Assembly: GCF_013364275.1 (NCBI RefSeq)
Contig: NZ_CP054932.1
Location: forward strand, 8,370,001-8,434,000
Length of the DNA: 64,000 nucleotides
Source: Actinomadura sp. NAK00032
GTDB taxonomy: Bacteria; Actinomycetota; Actinomycetes; Streptosporangiales; Streptosporangiaceae
Direction of reading: 5' to 3'
Shown here: positions 52,091 through 60,929 of the stretch, piece after piece
How the letters are laid out: each line of letters begins with the position of its first letter
How positions within the stretch are numbered: position 1 is the first letter of the stretch
Notes under the pieces: generated by a model
The model's database searches: none
Seen by the model: only the letters and a program-made list of their open reading frames with translations
What the model was told of the DNA's origin: nothing
Translations under genes and position numbers: made by a program

Positions 52091-52948
52091 GTGATCATCG
52101 TTACGGGCGGCACCGGAAAGCTCGGCCGCGCCACCATCGAGCGGCTGCTGGAACGCGTTCCCGCGGACCAGGTCGCAGCGAGCGTCCGGGACCCGGAGAA
52201 GGCCGGGGACCTCGCGGCGCGGGGCGTCCGCCTCCGGCGGGGCGACTTCACCGACCCCGCGAGCCTGGCCCACGCGTTCGAGGGGGCGTCGCAGGTCCTG
52301 ATCGTCTCCGCCGACAGCATCGGCGAGGAGTTGCTGGACCTGCACCGCACCGCGATCGGCGCGGCCAAGGCGGCCGGCGCCCGCCGGATCCTCTACACCA
52401 GCCACATGGGCGCGAACCCGTCGTCCGTCTTCCCGCCCATGCGCGACCATGCGGCCACGGAGGAGGCGCTGCGCGCTTCGGGCGTCCCCTTCACCGCGCT
52501 GCGCAACGGCTTCTACGCGTCCACGACGGCGGCCGTCCTCGGCGCCGCGCTCCGGACCGGCAAACTGGCCGTGCCGGAGGACGGCCCGGTCTCCTGGACG
52601 GCCCACGCCGACCTGGCCGAGGCGACCGCCGCCATCCTGGCCGGGGAGACCTTCGACGGCCCGACCCCGGCGCTGACGGCGGGCGAGGCCCTCCGCATGT
52701 CCGATGTCGCGGACCTGGCGACCGAGATCACGGGGCGTCCGATCGAGCACGTGGTCGTATCGGACGCCGAGTACCGGGCGAGCCTGACCGCGCACGGCGT
52801 CCCCGACTTCGCCGCGGACATGCTGGTCGCCATGTTCGCCGCGAGCCGCCGGGGCGAGTTCGCCGAGGTGGACCCCGCCCTCGCCCGCCTCCTGGACCGC
52901 CCGGCGACGCCGCTCCGGGACGTCCTCCAGGCGGCCCTTGCGGGCTGA
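52091..52948 (+). CDS. NmrA-like NAD(P)-binding protein
   Basis: A 285-aa atypical short-chain dehydrogenase. The glycine motif is VIIVTGGTGKLGRATIERLL at the N-terminus, followed by VRDPEKAGDLAARGVRLRRGDFTDPASL and RILYTSHMGAN. It resembles NmrA/QOR2-type NAD(P)H:quinone reductases and redox-sensing regulators. GTG 52091 follows GGGAGA. The divergent TetR gene suggests it is induced by a small electrophile or quinone. Confidence 0.85.
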   Translation: MIIVTGGTGKLGRATIERLLERVPADQVAASVRDPEKAGDLAARGVRLRRGDFTDPASLAHAFEGASQVLIVSADSIGEELLDLHRTAIGAAKAAGARRILYTSHMGANPSSVFPPMRDHAATEEALRASGVPFTALRNGFYASTTAAVLGAALRTGKLAVPEDGPVSWTAHADLAEATAAILAGETFDGPTPALTAGEALRMSDVADLATEITGRPIEHVVVSDAEYRASLTAHGVPDFAADMLVAMFAASRRGEFAEVDPALARLLDRPATPLRDVLQAALAG

Positions 52949-53271
52949 GTCATTAATCACCTGTTGTGCGCGGAAAGCCGAACGCCCTAAACTTGCGCAC
53001 TACGCAGCGTTAAGCCCGATTTGTGGCGAGTCTGTGTGATGTTCGTCTACCGGCCGTCCGGGCGGCGATTTCCGGGCGCGGCATCTCCGCTGGTCACCGC
53101 GGTGCGCACGGGATTGATAGGCGACGCCTATCGCATTCGTGGGATTCATCGATTTCTCTTTTCGATCGAGCGGCGGCACTCTGAGTGACATCGGCCGCCG
53201 AGGCGGAAACCCCGCGGCCTCCTGCGCCTCCTCATGCGGAGGCGACCCTTTCTCATGACGAAGGAGCATGC
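52949..53271 (+). other. ahpC upstream region
   Basis: 323 bp with no gene. It contains a perfect dyad at 53116-53132 and an AAGGAG site at 53261-53266. The rest is AT-richer than average and has no other recognised element. Confidence 0.5.
53116..53132. promoter_or_regulatory. OxyR-type operator
   Basis: GATAGGCG-A-CGCCTATC, a perfect 17-bp palindrome whose outer core fits ATAG-N7-CTAT, the OxyR-type LysR consensus. It lies 140 bp upstream of the ahpC start. The oxyR gene is 4.2 kb away. Confidence 0.6.
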
Positions 53272-53832
53272 GTGCTTACTGTCGGTGACCAGTTCCCCGA
53301 GTACGAGCTCACCGCCTGCGTCTCGCTGGACGCCGAGAACGCGTTCGAGACGATCAACCACAAGTCCTACGAGGGCAAGTGGCGCGTCGTCTTCTTCTGG
53401 CCGAAGGACTTCACCTTCGTGTGCCCGACCGAGATCGCCGAGTTCGGCCGCCTCAACGAGGACTTCGCCGACCGCGACGCCCAGGTGCTCGGCGCGTCCG
53501 TCGACAACGAGTTCGTCCACTTCGCGTGGCGCAAGGACCACCCGGACCTGCGCGAGATCCCGTTCCCGATGATGTCGGACCTCAAGCGCGAGCTGAGCGA
53601 GGCCCTCGGCATCCTCACCGAGGACGGCGTGGCGCAGCGCGCGACGTTCATCGTCGACCCGAACAACGAGATCCAGTTCTCGATGGTGACCGCCGGGTCC
53701 GTCGGCCGCAACGTCAAGGAGGTCCTGCGGGTCCTCGACGCGCTGCAGAGCGACGAGCTGTGCCCCTGCAACTGGAACAAGGGCGAGGACACGCTCGACG
53801 CGGGCAAGCTGCTGGCCGGCGCCGGCGCCTGA
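53272..53832 (+). CDS. ahpC: Alkyl hydroperoxide reductase, peroxiredoxin
   Basis: A 186-aa 2-Cys peroxiredoxin. The peroxidatic Cys is C51 in DFTFVCPTE; the resolving Cys is in ELCPCNW (C164/C166), the CxC-type C-terminus seen in actinobacterial AhpC. DLKRELSEALGILTEDGVAQRATFIVDP is the central fold. Start GTG 53272 follows AAGGAG. It is the first gene of ahpC-ahpD and reduces organic peroxides using AhpD as electron donor. Confidence 0.95.
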   Translation: MLTVGDQFPEYELTACVSLDAENAFETINHKSYEGKWRVVFFWPKDFTFVCPTEIAEFGRLNEDFADRDAQVLGASVDNEFVHFAWRKDHPDLREIPFPMMSDLKRELSEALGILTEDGVAQRATFIVDPNNEIQFSMVTAGSVGRNVKEVLRVLDALQSDELCPCNWNKGEDTLDAGKLLAGAGA

Positions 53833-53899
53833 CCCCCCTGGTTCTCGACGGCCGGCCGCGTCGCGCGGCCGGCCGTTCGCATGGAAAGGACACTTGATC

Positions 53900-54442
53900 A
53901 TGAGCGTTGACGCGCTGAAGGGCGCCCTGCCGGGCTACGCCAAGGACACCAAGCTCAACCTGGGCTCGCTGACCTCCACCTCCCAGCTCACCGAGCAGCA
54001 GCTGTGGGGGACGGTGCTGGCCTGCGCCCTCGCCACCCGGAGCGCCGTCGTCATCCGCGAGCTGGCCGAGGAGGCGGGCGACTACCTGTCCGCCGAGGCG
54101 TTCGAGGCGGCCAAGGGCGCCGCGTCGATCATGGCGATGAACAACGTGTACTACCGCGCCACCCACCTCATCGGGGACGAGACGTACGCGACGCTGCCCG
54201 CCAAGCTGCGGATGTCGGTCATCGGCAAGCCGGGCGTCGACAAGGTCGACTTCGAGCTGTGGTGCCTCGCCGTGTCCGCGATCAACGGGTGCGGGCGCTG
54301 CCTGGAGTCGCACGAGAAGGTCGTCCGCGAGGCCGGGCTGTCCCGCGAGCTGGTCCAGGAGGGGCTGCGGATCGCCGCCGTCGTCAACGCGGCGGCCGCG
54401 ACCCTGGACGCCGAGGCCGCGCTGGCCCCGGCGACCGTCTGA
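53900..54442 (+). CDS. ahpD: Alkyl hydroperoxidase AhpD
   Basis: A 180-aa AhpD that reduces AhpC, with a CxxC thiol pair C131/C134 and His138 in INGCGRCLESHEKVV. The N-terminus SVDALKGALPGYAKDTKLNLG is typical. ATG 53900 follows AAAGGA. 67 bp from ahpC. Confidence 0.96.
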   Translation: MSVDALKGALPGYAKDTKLNLGSLTSTSQLTEQQLWGTVLACALATRSAVVIRELAEEAGDYLSAEAFEAAKGAASIMAMNNVYYRATHLIGDETYATLPAKLRMSVIGKPGVDKVDFELWCLAVSAINGCGRCLESHEKVVREAGLSRELVQEGLRIAAVVNAAAATLDAEAALAPATV

Positions 54443-54455
54443 CCCGACCGAAGCG

Positions 54456-54487
54456 GAAGGCCCGGACGGTTCGCCGTCCGGGCCTTC
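54456..54487. terminator. Bidirectional terminator between ahpD and guaA
   Basis: Perfect 14-bp stem GAAGGCCCGGACGG/CCGTCCGGGCCTTC (54456-54469 and 54474-54487) closing a TTCG tetraloop, between convergent genes. Confidence 0.85.
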
Positions 54488-54511
54488 GGCCGTTCGGTCA
54501 GACCGAGCCGC

Positions 54512-56083
54512 CTACTCCCACTCGATGGTGCCCGGAGGCTTGGAGGTGATGTCGACCGTGACGCGGTTGATCTCGCGGACCTCGTTGGTGATGCGGGTGG
54601 AGATCCGCTGCAGGAGGTCGTAGGGCAGCTTCGCCCAGTCGGCCGTCATGGCGTCCTCGCTGGTCACCGGGCGCAGCACGATCGGGTGGCCGTAGGTGCG
54701 GCTGTCGCCCTGCACGCCGACCGAGCGGACGTCGGCCAGCAGCACCACCGGGAACTGCCAGATGTCGCGGTCGAGGCCGGCACGGGTCAGCTCCTCGCGG
54801 GCGATGGCGTCGGCGTCGCGGAGGATGTCCAGGCGCTCGCGCGTGACGGCGCCGATGATGCGGATGCCGAGGCCGGGGCCGGGGAACGGCTGGCGCCAGA
54901 CGATCTCGGTCGGCAGCCCGAGCTGCTCGCCCAGCGCGCGGACCTCGTCCTTGAACAGCGAGCGCAGCGGCTCGATCAGCGCGAACTGCAGGTCTTCGGG
55001 GAGCCCGCCGACGTTGTGGTGCGACTTGATGTTCGCGGCGCCGGTGCCGCCGCCCGATTCGACCACGTCCGGGTAAAGGGTCCCCTGGACGAGGAACTCG
55101 ACCGGTTCGTCGGCGTCCTCCCCGACGATCTCCCGGGCGGCCTCCTCGAACACCCGGATGAACTCGCGCCCGATGATCTTGCGCTTCTGCTCCGGGTCGG
55201 TGACGCCGTCGAGCGCGCCGAGGAAGCGGTCCTGGGCGTCGACGACGTGCAGGTTCACGCCGGTGACGGCGACGAAGTCCTTCTCGACCTGCTCGGGCTC
55301 GCCCTTGCGCAGCAGCCCGTGGTCGACGAACACGCAGGTCAGCTGGTCGCCGATGGCCCGCTGGACGAGGGCGGCGGCGACCGCGGAGTCGACCCCGCCC
55401 GACAGCGCGCAGATCGCCCGGCGGTCGCCGACCTGCTGCCGGACGGCCTCGATCGACTCCTCGGCGATGTTGACCATCGTCCAGTTCGGGCGGCATCCGG
55501 CGCCTTCGTACAGGAATCGGCGCAGGATCTCCATTCCGTGCTCGGTGTGCAGAACCTCCGGATGGAACTGGACGCCGAAGAAGCCGCGCTCCCGGTCCTC
55601 CATGCCGGCGACCGGGGTGACGTCGGTGCTCGCCGTCACCGTGAAGCCGGCCGGGGCGCCGCTGACGAAGTCGCGGTGCGACATCCACACCGCCTGCTCG
55701 TGCGGCAGCCCCGCGAACAGCATGCCCGGGGACGTGACGGCCACGGTCGCGCCGCCGTACTCGGCGATGTCGGAGTTCTCCACCGTCCCGCCGAGGGCCT
55801 GCGCCATCACCTGGTGGCCGTAGCAGATGCCGAGCGTCGGGACGCCGATCTCGAACAGCCCCTCGGGCGCCGCCGGCGCGCCCTCCGCGTACACCGACGC
55901 CGGGCCGCCGGACAGGATGATCGCCTTCGGCCGCTTGGCCAGCATCTCCGCCGCCGGCATGGTGGACGGGACGATCTCGCTGAACACATGGCACTCGCGG
56001 ACGCGCCGCGCGATCAGCTGCGCGTACTGCGCGCCGAAGTCGACGACGAGAACGGTGTCAAAGGACTGGTCTGCGGCCACCAA
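54512..56083 (-). CDS. guaA: GMP synthase (glutamine-hydrolysing)
   Basis: A 523-aa enzyme converting XMP to GMP. The N-terminal class I glutamine amidotransferase has the nucleophile Cys in LGICYGHQVMA and the His/Glu pair in VQFHPEVLHTEHG. The ATP pyrophosphatase P-loop is ALSGGVDSAVAAALV; the C-terminal dimerisation domain has VWRQPFPGPGLGIRI and KPPGTIEWE at the end. ATG 56083. Standard length. Confidence 0.96.
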   Translation of the reverse strand: MVAADQSFDTVLVVDFGAQYAQLIARRVRECHVFSEIVPSTMPAAEMLAKRPKAIILSGGPASVYAEGAPAAPEGLFEIGVPTLGICYGHQVMAQALGGTVENSDIAEYGGATVAVTSPGMLFAGLPHEQAVWMSHRDFVSGAPAGFTVTASTDVTPVAGMEDRERGFFGVQFHPEVLHTEHGMEILRRFLYEGAGCRPNWTMVNIAEESIEAVRQQVGDRRAICALSGGVDSAVAAALVQRAIGDQLTCVFVDHGLLRKGEPEQVEKDFVAVTGVNLHVVDAQDRFLGALDGVTDPEQKRKIIGREFIRVFEEAAREIVGEDADEPVEFLVQGTLYPDVVESGGGTGAANIKSHHNVGGLPEDLQFALIEPLRSLFKDEVRALGEQLGLPTEIVWRQPFPGPGLGIRIIGAVTRERLDILRDADAIAREELTRAGLDRDIWQFPVVLLADVRSVGVQGDSRTYGHPIVLRPVTSEDAMTADWAKLPYDLLQRISTRITNEVREINRVTVDITSKPPGTIEWE

Positions 56084-56319
56084 CTAAGCCTTTCGCACGG
56101 CCGGAAGGGGCTCCCAGTCTACGGGCCCGCTGCCTGCGCCTATGCCCCGCACCCCCGCCCCGGCCGTCACCTGGCGCGATGGTCCGATAACGGTCGGCAT
56201 CCATTTACCTTGATCACACTCATCATGGTGCTGCGTTCTGATACGAGTTAATGACGCCCTGTAGTCGGTCGCGCACGCCTGCATGGCTCCCGTCCGCAAG
56301 CGACCTCCCTAGGAGTGCC

Positions 56320-57288
56320 GTGAAGCTGCTCGCCGCCACCGCCCTGCTCGCCGCGCTCGTCCCGGCAGCGCCGTCCCTGCCGGCCGCGCCTGCCGCACCG
56401 TCCGGGCCGCCCACCGCCTCGCCCGTGCGCGCGAGCGCGGACGACTGCACGCACCCGGAGGCGCGCCTGCGGACGAACGGCCACGGCCGGGAGCGCAACG
56501 ACCTGACGCCCGCGCAGGCCGCCGGCATCGAGGAGCAACTCAACCGCCTCCTGAACCGGCTCGGCCTCGGCCCGGTCGACGAGTCCGGCGGCCAGTCGAA
56601 GGGCAGCGATCTCAAGGCCGCACCGCAGATCACGATCCCGGTGTTCTTCCACGTGATCCACGACGGGCCGCGCGGCAACGTCTCCACCGCCGCGATCAAC
56701 CGCCAGATCAGCACCATGAACGCCTCCTACGGAGGACGCAACGGCGGCGCGGACACGCGCGTCTCCTTCAAGCTCCAGGGGGTCAGCCGCTCGAACAGCG
56801 CCGCCTGGTTCCAGGACCCGGAGCGCTACGAGGGCACCTACAAGCCGATGCTGCACCAGGGCGGCAAGGGCACGCTGAACCTCTACAGCACCTACATCGG
56901 CGGCGACCTGCTCGGCTGGTCGACGTTCCCGTGGAAGTACAAGTCCGACCCCAAGATGGACGGGGTGACCATCCACTACGGCAGCATGCCGGGCGGGTCG
57001 ATCGAGCACTTCAACAAGGGCTTCAGCGCCACCCACGAGGTGGGGCACTGGCTGGGGCTCTACCACACGTTCCAGGACGGCTGCGGCGGCCAGGGCGACC
57101 GCGTCGCCGACACGCCGGCCGAGCGCGACCCGTCGAACGGCTGCCCGACCGGCAAGGACACCTGCCCGTCCCCCGGTGTCGACCCGGTGCACAACTACAT
57201 GGACTACAGCTACGACACGTGCATGACGTCCTTCACCGCGGGCCAGGGCGCCCGTATGCACAAGGTGTGGGCGGCCTACCGCGCCTAG
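56320..57288 (+). CDS. Secreted M43-type (pappalysin-like) metalloprotease
   Basis: A 322-aa preprotein. GTG 56320 (after CTAGGAG) starts a signal peptide (KLLAATALLAALVPAAPS); an upstream ATG adds an unlikely tail. The zinc motif HEVGHWLGLYH starts at residue 239 (HExxHxxGxxH metzincin form) with the Met-turn in HNYMDYS about 55 residues later. Paired cysteines (QDGCGGQGD, SNGCPTGKDTCPS, YDTC) occur in the C-terminal part. Overlaps the convergent alkD-like gene by 4 bp. Second homologue 0.9 kb on. Confidence 0.9.
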   Translation: MKLLAATALLAALVPAAPSLPAAPAAPSGPPTASPVRASADDCTHPEARLRTNGHGRERNDLTPAQAAGIEEQLNRLLNRLGLGPVDESGGQSKGSDLKAAPQITIPVFFHVIHDGPRGNVSTAAINRQISTMNASYGGRNGGADTRVSFKLQGVSRSNSAAWFQDPERYEGTYKPMLHQGGKGTLNLYSTYIGGDLLGWSTFPWKYKSDPKMDGVTIHYGSMPGGSIEHFNKGFSATHEVGHWLGLYHTFQDGCGGQGDRVADTPAERDPSNGCPTGKDTCPSPGVDPVHNYMDYSYDTCMTSFTAGQGARMHKVWAAYRA

Positions 57289-58034
57289 AGCGGCCCACCG
57301 CGTTCGAGGGCGGGCCGCCCGCGCAGCCGGGCGGCCTCCTCGGCGGGCAGCCGCCGGACGGCCTCGCGCAGCGTCACGCCCGAGATGGTGCCGAGACGGG
57401 GCTCGACCCACTCCACCACCCAGAACGGGTCCTTCTTGGACAACTCCCGGAGGACCCATCCCAGGGCCTTCCTGATGAAGAACTCGCGCTCGCCCAGCAG
57501 CGCGTCCCCGTACCGGCTGATTCGTTCTAGATCCGGGTCTCCCGTCCGGACGCCCGGAAGCAGCGCCAGGACGGCCGTACGCCGTATCCACATGTAGGGG
57601 TCGGCGACCCATGCGTCCAGCGTCGCCGCCAGGTCCGGGTACCGGACGACCAGGCCGCCGACGACCTTCTCCGCGAGGTGGTCGACGTACACCCAGCTCG
57701 CCGAGTCGCGGATGAGCGCTTCGGCCGTCCCCATGTCGCGGGGCTCCAGCAGGGCCGCCCGCTTGACGAGCACGTCGATCGCCGCCATACGGGCCTCATG
57801 GACGGGACGTCCGTCGTCGGTGACGTCCCAGAGGAGCCGCGCGAGGGCTAGCACTTCGTCCCGCGTGGGCTTGCCCTTGACCGCCGAAAGGGCCACCTTG
57901 CGCAGCGCCGGCACGGTCACACCGATGTGGACGAACTCGCTCTTCAGATAGCTTTTCTCGCTCTGCGCGCGCGCCGGATCCCCCTGGGCGCGCAACTCCG
58001 CCAGAACCCGCGCCGCCTCGGCCCCCACGTCCAT
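57285..58034 (-). CDS. AlkD-like DNA alkylation repair protein
   Basis: A 249-aa HEAT-repeat DNA glycosylase fold. Phrases of the family: KSEFVHIGVTVPALRKVALSAV, DSASWVYVDHLAEKVVGGLV, YMWIRRTAVLALLPG and EFFIRKALGWVLRELSKKDPFWVVEWV. It excises alkylated bases without base flipping in AlkD. ATG 58034. It sits alone between two secreted proteases and its 3' end shares CTAG with the first. Confidence 0.85.
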   Translation of the reverse strand: MDVGAEAARVLAELRAQGDPARAQSEKSYLKSEFVHIGVTVPALRKVALSAVKGKPTRDEVLALARLLWDVTDDGRPVHEARMAAIDVLVKRAALLEPRDMGTAEALIRDSASWVYVDHLAEKVVGGLVVRYPDLAATLDAWVADPYMWIRRTAVLALLPGVRTGDPDLERISRYGDALLGEREFFIRKALGWVLRELSKKDPFWVVEWVEPRLGTISGVTLREAVRRLPAEEAARLRGRPALERGGPL

Positions 58035-58202
58035 GCGGGACACGCTACGCCGTCGCGCTACGGCGCCGTATTCAGCGTTGCCCATCCCGATTCGTTCAGG
58101 TTTGCCAAAGACGTGATGTTTGTTCGCATTCACCCTTGTTCCAGCGATGACTCCGCTCCCCCAGCGCGCGCTCCCCCGCTCGCGCCGCCCCCAAGGAGTT
58201 CC

Positions 58203-59105
58203 ATGAAACGCGCCGGAATCGCCACCGTCCTCGGCCTGGCCGCCGCCTTCACGGCGTACGCGCCCGCCGCTCCCGCCACCCTCGCCGCCCCGTCCACAGC
58301 GTCCACAGCGTCCAACGCCTGTGTGGAGCAGCCCGCGCAGGCCCGCGTCCGCGCCGGAGCCCACGCCACCGAACGGAACCAGCCGAGCGCGGCCAAGGTC
58401 GCCGCGATGGAGAAGGACTTCCAGAACCGAGTCGGCAAGCTCAAGAAGGTGCACACGGCCGCGGCCGTCACCGTCAGGGTGCACTTCCAGGTCGTCTACG
58501 GCAGTGCCGGGAACGTCTCCGACACGGTCCTGCGGCAGCAGCTCGACGTCCTCAACAACGCCTATTCGGGCAGCGGCGTCACGTTCACGCTGTCGGAGAT
58601 CAGGCGTACGAACAACGCGGCCTGGTTCTCCAACCCGGAGGGCTACGAGAGCCAGATGAAACGCGCCCTGCACACGGGCAACGCGCAGGACCTCAACGTC
58701 TACACCGCCGACCTCGGCTCCAGCCTCCTCGGCTGGGCGACGTTCCCGAGCAGCTACCGCTCCCAGCCGTCGATGGACGGCGTCGTCATCCACTACCAGA
58801 GCCTGCCGGGCGGGTCCCTGGGCAACTACAACGAAGGCGACACCGCCACCCACGAGGTGGGCCACTGGATGGGGCTCTACCACACGTTCCAGGGCGGATG
58901 CAGCGGCCAGGGAGACCGCGTCTCCGACACCCCTGCCGAGCAGAGCCCCGCCTCAGGCTGCCCCACCGGGCGCAACACCTGCTCCTCCCCGGGCGCCGAC
59001 CCCATCCACAACTTCATGGACTACAGCTACGACTCGTGCATGTACGAGTTCACGCCGGGCCAGAACGCCCGCATGCAGTCCCAGTGGGCCGCCTACCGCG
59101 CCTGA
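58203..59105 (+). CDS. Secreted M43-type (pappalysin-like) metalloprotease
   Basis: A 300-aa preprotein, paralogue of the one upstream. ATG 58203 follows AAGGAG and gives a signal peptide (RAGIATVLGLAAAFTAYAPAAPA). Zinc motif HEVGHWMGLYH at residues 217-227 and Met-turn HNFMDYS. The cysteine pattern (GGCSGQGD, SGCPTGRNTCSS, YDSC) is conserved. The two differ mainly in the N-terminal propeptide-like region, suggesting tandem duplication with the alkD-like gene later between them or already there. Confidence 0.9.
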   Translation: MKRAGIATVLGLAAAFTAYAPAAPATLAAPSTASTASNACVEQPAQARVRAGAHATERNQPSAAKVAAMEKDFQNRVGKLKKVHTAAAVTVRVHFQVVYGSAGNVSDTVLRQQLDVLNNAYSGSGVTFTLSEIRRTNNAAWFSNPEGYESQMKRALHTGNAQDLNVYTADLGSSLLGWATFPSSYRSQPSMDGVVIHYQSLPGGSLGNYNEGDTATHEVGHWMGLYHTFQGGCSGQGDRVSDTPAEQSPASGCPTGRNTCSSPGADPIHNFMDYSYDSCMYEFTPGQNARMQSQWAAYRA

Positions 59106-59119
59106 CCCGAACACCCTGC

Positions 59120-59151
59120 GAGCCCACCGCGAGCATGCTCGCGGTGGGCTC
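59120..59151. terminator. 32-bp perfect palindrome terminator
   Basis: GAGCCCACCGCGAGCA with TGCTCGCGGTGGGCTC (59120-59135 and 59136-59151), a 16-bp hairpin between the convergent protease and GMC genes. Confidence 0.8.
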
Positions 59152-59168
59152 CACCCTCTGGTGAAGGG

Positions 59169-60920
59169 TCAGGTGATGTCGACGATGGGCAGCTGCAAGG
59201 CCGCCGGAGCCGTCGCCGGGACGGCCGGGTTCTTCGGCAGGACGGGCCCTATGCGGCGGTAAGCCTCACCTAGGGCGGGGCGCGGGTCGTCCTCGGCCCG
59301 GTTGGGCCAGAACGACATGGCGCGCTCGGCCTGGGCCGTGATGGTCAGCGACGGGTTCACGCCCAGGTTGGCCGAGACGGCGGAGCCGTCCACGATGTGC
59401 AGGCCCGGGTGCCCGTAGACGCGGTGGTAGGCGTCGATGACGCCGGAGTCGGCGGAGTCGCCGATCGGGCAGCCGCCGAGGAAGTGCGCGGTCATCGGGA
59501 CGTCGAACAGATCGCCCCACGTGCCGCCCGCGATGCCGCCGATCTCCTCGGCGATCAGCCGCGTCGCCTCGTGTCCCTCCGGGATCCACGTCGGGTTCGG
59601 CTCGCCGTGCCCGGCGGACGCGCGCACGTCCCAGCCGAACGGCCCCTTCTTCGGGCGCAGCGTGATCGAGTTGTCGCGGGTCTGCATGACCAGCGCGATC
59701 ACGGTCCGCTCCGACCAGTGCCGCACGTCGAACAGCTGGATGAGGTCGCGGGGGCGCCGCGCCGCCTCGCGGGCGAACTTGCGCAGCCGGGGCGTGTGCC
59801 GCTCGCCCGGCCGGTCCCCGTCGACGAGCAGGGTCTGCAGCCCGGCGAGGAGGTTGGAGCCCCGCCCGTACCGGACGGGCTCGACGTGGGTGTCCGGGGC
59901 GGGGTGGAACGACGACGTGATCGCGACGCCCTCGGAGAAGTCGGGCCCCGGCCTGCCGTTGCCGCGCCCGCCGCCGAGGATCGCCTCGGAGTTCGTGCGG
60001 GTCAGGGCGCCGAGCCGCGCCGACAGGCGCGGCAGCGCGCCGGTCGCCTTGAGCTTGTGCAGCAGCTTCTGCGTCCCGTAGGTGCCGGCGGCGAACACGA
60101 CCTGCCCGGTCGTGAACGTCTTGCGGTCGCGGCCGAACGAGCCGGTCCGCACGATCGCCACCTCGTAGCCCCCGCCGGGCAGCGGCCGGACGGACGTGAC
60201 GCGGCTGAGCGGCATCACCCGCGCGCCGGCCTTCTCCGCGAGGTACAGGTAGTTCTCCGTGAGCATGTTCTTGGCGCCGTGGCGGCAGCCCACCATGCAC
60301 TCGCCGCACTCCAGGCAGCCGCGGCGGCGCGGGCCCGCGCCGCCGAAGTACGGGTCGGCGCTCTCGATCCCGGCGCCCTGCCCGAAGTAGACGCCGACCG
60401 GGGTCTTGACGAACGTGTCGCCCTTGCCCATCCGGTCGGCGACCCGCTTCATGACCTTGTCGGCCTCGGTCGTCGTGGTGTTCTGGACGACGCCCAGCAT
60501 GCGCTTGGCCTGCTCGTAGTAGGGCGCCAGCTCGTCCTGCCAGTCGGTGATGTGCGCCCACTGCCGGTCCTTGAAGAACGGCTCCGGCGGGACGTACAGC
60601 GTGTTGGCGTAGTTCAGCGAACCGCCGCCCACGCCCGCGCCCGCGAGCACCATCACGCGGCTCGACTTCGCGCCCCGGATCAGGTGCATCCGCTGCATGC
60701 CGGTGAGACCGAGCGCCGGCGCCCACAGGTAGCGCGCGATCCGCCAGTTGGTCTTGGGCAGCTGCGGGTAGCGGGAGCCCGGAGCACCGGCGGGGTTGGT
60801 GTCGAAGCGGCGGCCCGCCTCGATCACACCGACCTTGTAGCCCTTCTCGGTCAGCCGCAGCGCGGCGACGCTGCCGCCGAACCCCGACCCGATCACCAGC
60901 ACGTCGAAGTCATGCTTCAC
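59169..60920 (-). CDS. GMC-family oxidoreductase (cholesterol-oxidase-like)
   Basis: A 583-aa FAD enzyme. The dinucleotide motif is DVLVIGSGFGGSVAALRLTEKGYKVGVIEAGRRF; AGAGVGGGSLNYANTL is the second FAD contact; the C-terminal VDGSAVSANLGVNPSLTITAQAERAM resembles cholesterol oxidases. A cysteine-rich stretch RRGCLECGECMVGCRHGAKN is unusual and could hold a metal or disulfides. Sterol, alcohol or another hydroxyl substrate; not resolved. Its start lies 10 bp before the aldehyde dehydrogenase stop, implying an alcohol-to-aldehyde-to-acid pair. Confidence 0.88.
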   Translation of the reverse strand: MKHDFDVLVIGSGFGGSVAALRLTEKGYKVGVIEAGRRFDTNPAGAPGSRYPQLPKTNWRIARYLWAPALGLTGMQRMHLIRGAKSSRVMVLAGAGVGGGSLNYANTLYVPPEPFFKDRQWAHITDWQDELAPYYEQAKRMLGVVQNTTTTEADKVMKRVADRMGKGDTFVKTPVGVYFGQGAGIESADPYFGGAGPRRRGCLECGECMVGCRHGAKNMLTENYLYLAEKAGARVMPLSRVTSVRPLPGGGYEVAIVRTGSFGRDRKTFTTGQVVFAAGTYGTQKLLHKLKATGALPRLSARLGALTRTNSEAILGGGRGNGRPGPDFSEGVAITSSFHPAPDTHVEPVRYGRGSNLLAGLQTLLVDGDRPGERHTPRLRKFAREAARRPRDLIQLFDVRHWSERTVIALVMQTRDNSITLRPKKGPFGWDVRASAGHGEPNPTWIPEGHEATRLIAEEIGGIAGGTWGDLFDVPMTAHFLGGCPIGDSADSGVIDAYHRVYGHPGLHIVDGSAVSANLGVNPSLTITAQAERAMSFWPNRAEDDPRPALGEAYRRIGPVLPKNPAVPATAPAALQLPIVDIT

Positions 60921-60929
60921 GGGCGTCCC

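Noticed and set aside
57285..58883. Long 532-codon minus frame reading through the second M43 gene
   Set aside because: Only residues from ATG 58034 onward match AlkD; the upstream part is antisense to the protease.
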